Assembly: GCF_019880385.1 (NCBI RefSeq)
Contig: NZ_CP082273.1
Span: 1,488,001 to 1,552,000, forward strand
DNA: 64,000 nucleotides
Reading direction: 5' to 3'
From: Nocardioides coralli
GTDB lineage: Bacteria > Actinomycetota > Actinomycetes > Propionibacteriales > Nocardioidaceae
A model generated the notes under the pieces. It saw only the letters and a list, made by a program, of their open reading frames with translations, had not been told where the DNA came from and ran no database searches. The position numbers and the translations under genes were made by a program. The first letter of the stretch is position 1; each line of letters begins with the position of its first letter. Shown piece after piece: positions 1 to 7,010 of the stretch.

Positions 1-6
1 GGCAAC

Positions 7-1059
7 GTGTCGCTGCCGGAGCGGATCCGGTCTCCCTGGTGGGAGCTCGGGCGCCGGGTGCTCATGGCCGTCTCGATCCTCGTCGGCACGGTCCTGCTGG
101 TCTACTTCGACCGCCACGGCTACGTCGACAACAACGACCCCACGCGTCAGGTCTCCTTCGTCGACGCGATCTACTACACGACGGTCACGCTCAGCACCAC
201 CGGCTACGGCGACATCGCACCGGTGTCGGTCGAGGCCAGGCTCGTCAACGCATTCATCATCACGCCGGCCCGCATCGCGTTCCTGGTGCTGCTGATCGGC
301 ACCACCCTCGAGGTGCTCGCCTCGCAGGGCCGCGAGATGCTCCGTGTCGCCCGCTGGAGGAAGAAGATGGGGAACCACGTCGTCGTCGTCGGCTACGGCA
401 CCAAGGGCCGCAGCGCCGTCGAGACGCTCGTCAGCAACGGGCAGGACAAGGAGCAGATCGTCGTCGTCGACACCGGCTCCATCGCCCTCGAGGACGCGCA
501 CGCCGACGGGCTGGCCGTCGTGACCGGCGACGCGACTCGGCGCGACGTGCTCCGCCGGGCCGGTGTCGCCCGGGCGGACCAGGTCATCATCACCACCGAC
601 CGCGACGACTCCAACGTGCTGGCGACGCTCACGGTGCGGCAGCTGAACCCCGACGCTTGGATCGTCTCCTCCGTCCGCGAGCACGAGAACGCGCCCCTGA
701 TGAAGCAGTCGGGCGCCGACTCGGTCATCACCTCCTCCGACGCGGTGGGCCGGCTGCTCGGGCTCTCCTCGCTCTCGCCCACGCTGGGCTCGGTCATGGA
801 GGACCTGCTCACCTACGGGGAGGGGCTCGAGGTCGCCGAGCGCGAGCTCCTGGTCTCCGAGGTCGGCCAGCCGCCGCAGACGCTGCCCGACCAGGTGATC
901 GCCGTCGTGCGCGACGAGAAGGTCTACCGCTACTTCGACCCGGTGGTCACCCAGCTCTCCCGCGGCGACCGGCTCATCGTCGTCCGGCCCGCCAGGGAGC
1001 TGCCGTGGGCACCTCGCCCCGGCACCCACGACGAGGACTTCGCGGCCGACGACGCCTGA
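7..1059 (+). CDS. Two-TM potassium channel with RCK (TrkA-N) domain
   Basis: Potassium-selective channel of the plasma membrane with a cytosolic ligand-gating domain. Two hydrophobic segments (about residues 17–34 and 86–104) flank the selectivity filter TTGYGD at 64–69. A Rossmann-type RCK/TrkA-N domain follows, with the nucleotide-binding glycine motif GYGTKG at 129–134, then a shorter TrkA-C-like part. The 350-residue length is normal for a 2TM–RCK channel subunit. The start used is a GTG only 6 bases from the window edge. The frame is open to the edge, so an upstream start cannot be excluded, although both membrane segments are already present. Confidence 0.9.
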   Translation: MSLPERIRSPWWELGRRVLMAVSILVGTVLLVYFDRHGYVDNNDPTRQVSFVDAIYYTTVTLSTTGYGDIAPVSVEARLVNAFIITPARIAFLVLLIGTTLEVLASQGREMLRVARWRKKMGNHVVVVGYGTKGRSAVETLVSNGQDKEQIVVVDTGSIALEDAHADGLAVVTGDATRRDVLRRAGVARADQVIITTDRDDSNVLATLTVRQLNPDAWIVSSVREHENAPLMKQSGADSVITSSDAVGRLLGLSSLSPTLGSVMEDLLTYGEGLEVAERELLVSEVGQPPQTLPDQVIAVVRDEKVYRYFDPVVTQLSRGDRLIVVRPARELPWAPRPGTHDEDFAADDA

Positions 1060-1103
1060 GCCCGCTAAGACGCTCCGGAGCGAGACCCCGCCTGGCGCGG
1101 CCT

Positions 1104-1117
1104 CACCCTTAGGGGTG
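1104..1117. terminator. Short hairpin after the channel gene
   Basis: CACCC (1104–1108) pairs with GGGTG (1113–1117) over a 4-base loop, followed by a G/T-rich run. It lies between the channel gene and the next unit. The stem is short and has no clean T tract, so the terminator reading is weak; a nearby perfect palindrome, CGCTCCGGAGCG, is at 1071–1082. Confidence 0.25.
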
Positions 1118-1191
1118 GGTTTGGGGGGTGCGGGGTCGGGCATATCAGGTGAGGCGGGTCCCTCCGCCGCGTTCCCGACCAGGAGGTCTCC

Positions 1192-2058
1192 ATGAACGAG
1201 CAGGACGGTCTGACACCCGAGGAGCTCGAGGCAGAGGGCGCGACCGCGCTGCCCGACAAGGAGGTCGTGTCGATCCTTGACCTCAACGCCGACCTCGACC
1301 TCGCCATCGACGCCGCGGCGCCGATCGACCTGGCGGTGGCGGCCAACGCCAACGTCGCCGCGCCGATCAACGCAGCCGCCTCGGCCAACGTGCTCTCGGC
1401 CGACTCCACGGCCCAGGCGCTGGGCGACCAGGGCGCCATGGTGTCGCAGAACATCGTCGGCGACGCCTCCGCGGCCGCCGACCAGGACAGCAACCTCGAC
1501 CAGAGCAACGACACCGTGGGTGGCGAGCAGCCCGCGACGGCGGCTGCCCCGGCTGCAGCCTCGGCGGCACCCCCGGTCGGCGGTGAGCCGACGGTCGAGC
1601 CCGGGCCCGACGGCGGCACCGGTGGCGCCGTGGGCGACGCGGTCGGTGGCGCGACCGGCGGTGCCGGTGGTGCTGTCGGCGATGCGGTCGGTGGCGCGAC
1701 CGGCGGTGCCGGAGGAGCGGTCGGCGACGCCGTGGGCGGTGCGGCGGGCGACGCCGGTGGGGCTGTGGGCGACGCCGTGGGTGGCGCTGCCGGCAACATC
1801 GACACCGGTGCCCTCGACGGCAACCTGCTCAACGTCAACGTCGACCTGGCCGCCGACGCCGACATCGCGGCGCCGATCAACGGTGCGGTGGGCGCCAACG
1901 CCAACGTCGCCGCTCCCATCAACGCCGGCGTTGCCGCCAACATCGGCTCGATCGGCAGCGACGCGGTGGCCGTGGCACAGCAGGACGCCATCATCGAGCA
2001 GAACATCGAGGGTGACGCGACCGCCGAGGCCAACCAGCAGTCCGACATCCAGCAGTAG
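1192..2058 (+). CDS. Repeat-rich leader-bearing protein, possible substrate of the adjacent M50 protease
   Basis: Function not recognised. The 288-residue protein has an acidic N-terminus with LPDKEVVSIL-like leader character (residues 19–29). A module at about 31–104 is clearly repeated at 213–288: both contain ANANVAAPIN, then a QNI..GDA stretch and an Asp/Gln-rich end. Between them lie four near-perfect 15-residue Gly/Ala/Val repeats (144–202). No Sec signal peptide or membrane segment is visible, and there is no cysteine. Start ATG has an ideal AGGAGG at 1181–1186. The stop is 19 bases before the PqqD–M50 gene, so the two are probably co-transcribed, suggesting that this protein is handled by that protease. 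It could instead be a structural or surface-film protein. Confidence 0.75.
   Translation: MNEQDGLTPEELEAEGATALPDKEVVSILDLNADLDLAIDAAAPIDLAVAANANVAAPINAAASANVLSADSTAQALGDQGAMVSQNIVGDASAAADQDSNLDQSNDTVGGEQPATAAAPAAASAAPPVGGEPTVEPGPDGGTGGAVGDAVGGATGGAGGAVGDAVGGATGGAGGAVGDAVGGAAGDAGGAVGDAVGGAAGNIDTGALDGNLLNVNVDLAADADIAAPINGAVGANANVAAPINAGVAANIGSIGSDAVAVAQQDAIIEQNIEGDATAEANQQSDIQQ
1621..1797 (+). repeat. Four 45-bp in-frame tandem repeats
   Basis: The repeats encode GGAVGDAVGGATGGA-type 15-mers. The first two copies are identical at protein level and the last two replace T with A and add D or N. Codon wobble differs between copies, so the repeat is maintained at protein level and is not a very recent slippage product. 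Confidence 0.9.
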
Positions 2059-2077
2059 TCGGGAGCGGTAGATCACC

Positions 2078-4438
2078 GTGACCGACACCCAGGACCGCCC
2101 CGTGCCGGGCGATCCAGCCATGCCCGCTGCCACCACCACCGGTGACGGCGTGCTGCAGCGCGCCGAGGGCATCCAGCTCATCGGGGAGATGGCGGGGTCC
2201 GGCTACCGGACCCCGCCATGGCTGGCGCGCCGCTCGGACGGCCAGACCGTCCAGCTCACCCCGCTGCTCTACGCCGTGCTGTCCGCGGTCGACGGGCGGC
2301 GGGACGCCACGGAGATCGCCGCGGCCGTCTCCGAGGCCACCGGGCGTCGCGTGAGCGCCGACAACGTGCGCACCCTGGTGGACGAGCAGCTGCGGCCCCT
2401 GGGGCTCCTGACCCGCCCCGACGGCACCCAGCCCGAGCTGAAGCGGTCGAACCCGCTGCTCGGCCTCCGACTGCGCTGCGCGGTCACCGACCCCGACCGC
2501 ACCCGTCGGCTCACCGCGCCCTTCGCCCGGCTGTTCCACCCACTGGTGGCCCTGCCACTGCTCGCGGCCTTCGCGGTGGTCGTCTGGTGGGTCCTCTTCG
2601 AACGGGGCCTGGCCGGCGCGGCGTACGACGCCTTCCAGCGGCCGGGCCTGCTGATGCTCGTCTTCGCCGTCACCATCCTCTCGGCCGGGTTCCACGAGTT
2701 CGGCCACGCGGCGGCCGCCCGCTACGGCGGTGCCACCCCCGGTGTCATGGGGGCCGGGTTCTACCTGGTGTGGCCGGCCTTCTACACCGACGTCACCGAC
2801 TCCTACCGTCTTGGCCGCGGCGGCCGAGTGCGCACCGACCTCGGCGGCCTCTACTTCAACGCGATCGTGGCGGTGGCCATCACCGGGGTGTGGTGGGCCA
2901 CCGGGTTCGACGCGCTGCTGCTCATCGTCGCGACACAGCTGCTGCAGATGGTCCAGCAGCTCACGCCGATCGTGCGCTTCGACGGCTATCACGTGCTGGC
3001 CGACGTCACCGGCGTCCCCGACCTGTTCTCCCGGATCAAGCCGACGCTGCTGGGTGCCCTCCCGTGGCGGTGGGGTGACCCGGAGGCCCGGTTGCTCAAG
3101 CCCTGGGCACGCATCGTGGTCACGACGTGGGTGTTGCTGGTGGTGCCCCTGCTGCTGCTGGCGCTGACCGGGATCGTGCTCACCCTTCCCCGGATCCTCG
3201 GCACCGCCTGGGCCCGGCTGGGGGAGGAGCAGGACCTGCTCGCCCAGGCCGCCGATGCCGGCGACCTGCTCCAGCTCTCGGCGCGCGTGCTGACGATGGT
3301 GGCCATCACGCTGCCCGTGGCCGCGGTCGTCTACATGCTGGCCCGGTTGGGGCGACAGATCTCACTCGCGACCTGGCGCGCCACCGCGGAGCGCCCGCTG
3401 CGGCGTACCGTCGCGGTGATCACGGCCCTGGCGCTGCTGGCGCTGCTGGTGTGGGCGTGGTGGCCACGGACCGACACCTACCGCCCCATCGAGCCCGGCG
3501 AGCGGGGCACCATCACCGACCTCGTCCAGCCCGTCTCCGCGCTGGCACGGCCGGCACCCGGCGCCTGGCAGTCCGGTGAGCGCGGCAACGTCCAGGCGGT
3601 GTGGGACACCCGCCAGGACCTCCCGACCGAGGCGGAGCCCCAGCTCGCGGTGGTCCTGCAGCCGCGGGATCCGGACGGAACCTCATCGACCGACGGATCG
3701 GGTGGTTCCGGCGTCTCGCCGGACGCGTGGATCTTCCCCTTCGACCAGCCACTCGCACCCGAGCCGGGAGACAACCAGGCCCTGGCGGTGGCGACCGAGG
3801 ACGGCACCGTCGAGTACGACGTCGCCCTCGCCCTGGTGTGGGTCGAGGACGGCGACGCCGCCCTCAACGCCAACGAGGCCTACGCGTTCGCCAGCTGCGA
3901 GACGTGCGCCTCGGTCGCGGTCGCCTTCCAGGTGGTGCTGGTGCTCGACGACTCCGACGTCATCGCACCCCAGAACATCGCGGCCGCCGTCAACTACGAC
4001 TGCGTCAACTGCCTGACCTACGCGCTGGCCCAGCAGCTGATCGTCACCCTCGACGGTCCGCTGTCGGAGGAGGCGATGCAGCAGCTCGACGACGTCTGGG
4101 CCCAGATCGCTCAGTTCGGACAGGACATCACCTCGATCCCGTTGGACGAGGTGGCGGCGCAGCTCGACGAGTTCGAGCAGCAGATCCTCGACATCATCGA
4201 GGCCGACCAGCCGGGGACCGTGCCCTCCGAGGGGGAGTCGAGCACCGGTGGCAGCAGCCCTTCGCAGGAGCCGTCGGCCGAGCCGTCCGAGAGTGGGACG
4301 ACCTCCTCGGAGCCGTCGGGCGAGCCCTCGGGGTCGAGCAGCACCCGCAGCTCTCCGAGCCCGTCCGCGTCGACGAGCCCGTCGCGGTCCCCCGAGCCCT
4401 CTGGGAGCCCCACGAGCTCGCCCTCGTCGTCCGGCTAG
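2078..4438 (+). CDS. PqqD-like domain fused to M50-type peptide zinc metalloprotease
   Basis: Membrane metalloprotease of the 'peptide zinc metalloprotease' type. Residues about 33–112 form a PqqD-like winged helix, the fold that in RiPP systems binds leader peptides. Membrane segments follow, including one at about 190–215 that carries the zinc motif HEFGH (206–210). The second metal/active-site motif is FDGYH at 301–305. More membrane helices lie at about 345–370, 405–425 and 445–465. The extracytoplasmic part has two Cys-x2-Cys pairs (C607/C610 and C642/C645), a helical segment, and a Ser/Pro-rich low-complexity tail from about 715. GTG start, with GGGAGCGG at 2061–2068. It follows the repeat protein by 19 bases, and its stop overlaps the stop of the convergent AraC gene. 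Confidence 0.85.
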   Translation: MTDTQDRPVPGDPAMPAATTTGDGVLQRAEGIQLIGEMAGSGYRTPPWLARRSDGQTVQLTPLLYAVLSAVDGRRDATEIAAAVSEATGRRVSADNVRTLVDEQLRPLGLLTRPDGTQPELKRSNPLLGLRLRCAVTDPDRTRRLTAPFARLFHPLVALPLLAAFAVVVWWVLFERGLAGAAYDAFQRPGLLMLVFAVTILSAGFHEFGHAAAARYGGATPGVMGAGFYLVWPAFYTDVTDSYRLGRGGRVRTDLGGLYFNAIVAVAITGVWWATGFDALLLIVATQLLQMVQQLTPIVRFDGYHVLADVTGVPDLFSRIKPTLLGALPWRWGDPEARLLKPWARIVVTTWVLLVVPLLLLALTGIVLTLPRILGTAWARLGEEQDLLAQAADAGDLLQLSARVLTMVAITLPVAAVVYMLARLGRQISLATWRATAERPLRRTVAVITALALLALLVWAWWPRTDTYRPIEPGERGTITDLVQPVSALARPAPGAWQSGERGNVQAVWDTRQDLPTEAEPQLAVVLQPRDPDGTSSTDGSGGSGVSPDAWIFPFDQPLAPEPGDNQALAVATEDGTVEYDVALALVWVEDGDAALNANEAYAFASCETCASVAVAFQVVLVLDDSDVIAPQNIAAAVNYDCVNCLTYALAQQLIVTLDGPLSEEAMQQLDDVWAQIAQFGQDITSIPLDEVAAQLDEFEQQILDIIEADQPGTVPSEGESSTGGSSPSQEPSAEPSESGTTSSEPSGEPSGSSSTRSSPSPSASTSPSRSPEPSGSPTSSPSSSG

Positions 4439-5328
4439 GGCTCGCGGTCGCCCACCAACATCCCCCAGAGGCCGATGAGACCCCTGTCGGCCAAGGGCGC
4501 CAGGGTGCCGTCGTCACCGTCCTCGCGCCGTCGGAAGCGGCCGGGAGGCGAGAGGTAGACCGACGCGAACCGCTTCGAGAAGTGATACGGGTCCGCGAAC
4601 CCGTGGAGTCGCGCGATCTCGGCGATGGAGAGGTTGCTGCGCTGGAGCGCCATGGCGGCACGGCCCAGCCGGACCAGCTCGAGTGCTGAGACCGGCCCAC
4701 ATCCGAACGTCTGGCTGAACGATCGTGAGAAGTGTCCGGACGAGGTGCTGGCCGCGTGGGCCAGCTCAGCGACGCTGACAGCTCGAACCCCCTCGGCCTC
4801 CCACACGCTGCGGACATGGCGGAGGGCCGGGACGACGACCGGGGAGACACGCACCGGTGACAGGGCGCGGGGGAGGGGGCCGGAGACGAAGAGGTCGAGC
4901 ACCAGCTCGACGATCTGATCGCTCCGGGTCCGCTGCGCAGCGCCGATCGAGGCAAGGTCGAGGAGGTACCGGCACAGCGCCTCCAACGGGGCGTGGCCAG
5001 CGAATGGCCGCGTCAGCGGCCACGTCTCGGGATCAGCGGCGGTCGCGTGGTCGACCTCGAAGTGCACGAAGGCGTGAGCGGATGGTCGCAGGTCGTCCCA
5101 GCGGTAGACGTCCACCATTCCCGGACGGGCGAGTGCCAGCGAGCCCGGTCGCAGGTCGAGCTCTCGAGCCCCGCCGTGGGAGTCGGTCACGGTCCACCGG
5201 GCCGACCCCCGCAGGACCCACACGAGCTCGAAGTCCCGCAACGGCCGAGGGCCGTAGCTGGAACCCGGCGGGTAGTGAGCCACCTGGGCCAACCCTCGTG
5301 GGCGCACGCCCCAGTCGAGAGATGTCAT
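4435..5328 (-). CDS. AraC-family transcriptional regulator
   Basis: Transcription factor of 297 residues. The N-terminal half is an AraC-type cupin-like sensing domain (PGS.. and RPG.. turns). The C-terminal about 100 residues hold the two helix-turn-helix units, including SIAEIARLHGFADPYHFSKRF, the canonical second HTH. The longer upstream frame is rejected: the ATG at 5328 lies 6 bases after a TATTGT -10 element, consistent with a leaderless mRNA. Divergent from the PhyH dioxygenase gene, with an inverted repeat between them, so that gene is its probable target. The inducer is unknown. Confidence 0.88.
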   Translation of the reverse strand: MTSLDWGVRPRGLAQVAHYPPGSSYGPRPLRDFELVWVLRGSARWTVTDSHGGARELDLRPGSLALARPGMVDVYRWDDLRPSAHAFVHFEVDHATAADPETWPLTRPFAGHAPLEALCRYLLDLASIGAAQRTRSDQIVELVLDLFVSGPLPRALSPVRVSPVVVPALRHVRSVWEAEGVRAVSVAELAHAASTSSGHFSRSFSQTFGCGPVSALELVRLGRAAMALQRSNLSIAEIARLHGFADPYHFSKRFASVYLSPPGRFRRREDGDDGTLAPLADRGLIGLWGMLVGDREP

Positions 5329-5334
5329 GATCAG

Positions 5335-5340
5335 ACAATA
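5335..5340 (-). promoter_or_regulatory. -10 of araC-type gene (leaderless)
   Basis: TATTGT read on the minus strand, 6 bases before the ATG at 5328. It overlaps the left part of the palindrome at 5338–5375, so occupancy of the palindrome would block this promoter (autoregulation inferred). Confidence 0.5.
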
Positions 5341-5375
5341 CGGCGACGTGGAACGACATTGTTCCATTCCCGTAT
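5338..5375. promoter_or_regulatory. Nested inverted repeat, candidate AraC operator
   Basis: Inner arms TGGAAC (5349–5354) and GTTCCA (5361–5366) are perfect with a 6-base spacer. Outer arms ATACGG (5338–5343) and CCGTAT (5370–5375) are also perfect. The element sits between the divergent AraC regulator and dioxygenase genes. Confidence 0.55.
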
Positions 5376-5424
5376 CGGCTGGAGACTCAGGAGTCCAGGT
5401 GTCATGAACAGACAAGGAGCTTCC

Positions 5425-6318
5425 GTGACCACGCCCAGTCTCACGCGCCGGCCGGTCCTGCACCACGAGGTCACCGACGAGCTGATCGCCCAGATCCGCG
5501 AGGACGGCTACGGGGTGCTGCTCGACGCCATCTCGCCCGCGGAGGTGTCCTCCCTCCGGGAGGAGGCGGTGCGGCTCTGCAGCGGAGAGCTCGCCGAGAT
5601 CGCCGGAGGCCCTGCCCCACGACCTGGGGAGTCGGCCGACGAGCTCATGCGGCGCTTCCTGTGCATCCACTATCCCCACAAGGTGTCGGACGTGGCCCTC
5701 CGTGCCCTCATGGCCCCCCGGGTCGTGGACGTGCTCACCCGGGTCATCGGACCCAACGTCAAGGCGATGCAGTCGATGCTCTTCATCAAGTCCGAGGGCA
5801 AGCCCGGACAACCGTGGCACCAGGACGAGTACTTCATCCCCACGCGCGACAGATCCCTCACGGCGGCCTGGATCGCGCTCGACGACGCGACCGTGGAGAA
5901 CGGGTGCCTCTGGGTCCTCCCCGGCTCTCACCGTCGGGGGATCCTCTACCCCGACCGGGAGCAGGACGACGATCGGTTCGACTGCTCCATCGAGGCCTAC
6001 GACTTCCCTTACCGAGATGAGGATGCCGTGCCCGTGGAGGTGCCCGCGGGAGCGGCCGTCATCTTCAACGGCTACCTGCTCCACCGGTCACTGGAGAACT
6101 CCGGGAAGCACGGCTACCGGCGTGCCCTGGCCAACCACTACATGAGCGCCGAGTCGTTGCTCCCGTGGCGGGACCTTCCGGAAGGCGTCCACGTCGGCAA
6201 GCACGACTTCCGTGACGTCGTGCTCGTAGCCGGCGAGGACCCCTATGCCTACAAGGGAACCCCGGACCTCTCGCGTCCACTCTCCCGCCCGGACAAGAAC
6301 GGCGGCTGCGACCGCTGA
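5425..6318 (+). CDS. Phytanoyl-CoA dioxygenase (PhyH) family protein
   Basis: Fe(II)/2-oxoglutarate-dependent oxygenase, probably hydroxylating a small organic substrate in the cytoplasm. The facial triad is visible as H132-x-D134 (in WHQDEYF) and distal H220; arginines following H220 are suited to bind 2-oxoglutarate. Length (297) is usual for the family. GTG 5425 was chosen because AAGGAG ends 5 bases before it; an ATG at 5404 would add seven residues and lacks a ribosome-binding site. Divergent from the AraC gene. Substrate unknown; a link to the neighbouring sulfatase island is possible but not shown. Confidence 0.85.
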   Translation: MTTPSLTRRPVLHHEVTDELIAQIREDGYGVLLDAISPAEVSSLREEAVRLCSGELAEIAGGPAPRPGESADELMRRFLCIHYPHKVSDVALRALMAPRVVDVLTRVIGPNVKAMQSMLFIKSEGKPGQPWHQDEYFIPTRDRSLTAAWIALDDATVENGCLWVLPGSHRRGILYPDREQDDDRFDCSIEAYDFPYRDEDAVPVEVPAGAAVIFNGYLLHRSLENSGKHGYRRALANHYMSAESLLPWRDLPEGVHVGKHDFRDVVLVAGEDPYAYKGTPDLSRPLSRPDKNGGCDR

Positions 6319-6332
6319 TCAGCAGGGCCGGC

Positions 6333-6644
6333 TCACCACGGGTCGGCCAGGCCGAGCAGCTCCAGGCAGGCGACGGCGACGACCGCTACGGTCAGCGCGA
6401 GCGCGGAGCGGCCGCCTCGGAGCGGGCTGTCCGTGCCGGGAGCGTTCCGCTGCCGGTACCGCGCCCGTCCGTGCCAGAAGACCCAGCAGCACGCCGTCAC
6501 GCCCGCGGCCGAGACGATGACAGCGGCAGGTCCCAGCCGGTCGTAGGTCAACCGGGCCGTGACCGCGGCCGCCACCAACAGCGCCAGCGCGGTGCGCTGC
6601 CACGCCAGGGCGGTGCGTTCGTTCTGCAGCCCGTTGTGCGGCAC
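6333..6644 (-). CDS. DUF202 family small membrane protein
   Basis: 103 residues with the DUF202 N-terminal signature NERTALAWQRT followed by three hydrophobic helices. Function of the family is unknown. GTG start 6 bases after the stop of the larger DUF202 gene, so the two form an operon and probably a heteromeric membrane complex. Confidence 0.8.
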   Translation of the reverse strand: MPHNGLQNERTALAWQRTALALLVAAAVTARLTYDRLGPAAVIVSAAGVTACCWVFWHGRARYRQRNAPGTDSPLRGGRSALALTVAVVAVACLELLGLADPW

Positions 6645-6650
6645 TGCTCG

Positions 6651-7010
6651 TCACGCCATCAGGACGAGGACCACGGCACTCGCGAGCACGATCCCGACGG
6701 CGAGCACGGGAGCGAAGTCCTGCGCCGGGAGCGGCTCCGCGCGCCTGATGGCGCGTTCGGCCCGTGCCCACCTGACCCAGGCGCTGACCGCAGCAAGAAG
6801 CCCGAGCACGACGAGGAAGGCAGCCAGCGCGTCCTCGACGACACCGGGGAACGACACCTCCACAGCGTCGAGGGCTACACCGGCGGCCACCAGCGCCAGC
6901 GACGTGCGGATCCAGGCCAGGAAGGTCCGCTCGTTCGCGAAGCTGAAGCGGTAGTCGGGTTCCGCGCCGGTCCCGTAGACCGAGGTCGGCCAGCGTCGAG
7001 GCCCGGGCAT
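6651..7010 (-). CDS. YidH/DUF202 family membrane protein
   Basis: 119 residues; NERTFLAWIRTSLAL is the hallmark of the YidH branch of DUF202, followed by three membrane helices. Its ATG overlaps the stop of the GH3 gene (TGATG), so translation is coupled to the glycosidase gene. The catalytic island and the DUF202 pair may therefore share one transcript. Role unknown. Confidence 0.82.
   Translation of the reverse strand: MPGPRRWPTSVYGTGAEPDYRFSFANERTFLAWIRTSLALVAAGVALDAVEVSFPGVVEDALAAFLVVLGLLAAVSAWVRWARAERAIRRAEPLPAQDFAPVLAVGIVLASAVVLVLMA

Noticed and set aside
1621..1797. Tandem repeats considered as a CRISPR or satellite array
   Set aside because: No spacers; unit is 45 bases, in frame and maintained at protein level.
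1065..2048. 327-codon minus-strand frame with Pro/Ala repeats over the repeat-rich protein gene
   Set aside because: Mirror of the plus-strand Gly/Ala repeats caused by high GC; no ribosome site and no domain, while the plus-strand gene has a perfect AGGAGG.
4993..5424. Long N-terminal extension of the dioxygenase frame
   Set aside because: Runs antisense through the AraC gene and the palindrome; family homology begins after the GTG with AAGGAG.
4435..6084. 549-codon reading of the AraC gene
   Set aside because: The extra N-terminus is antisense to the dioxygenase gene; the ATG at 5328 fits the family and a close -10 element.
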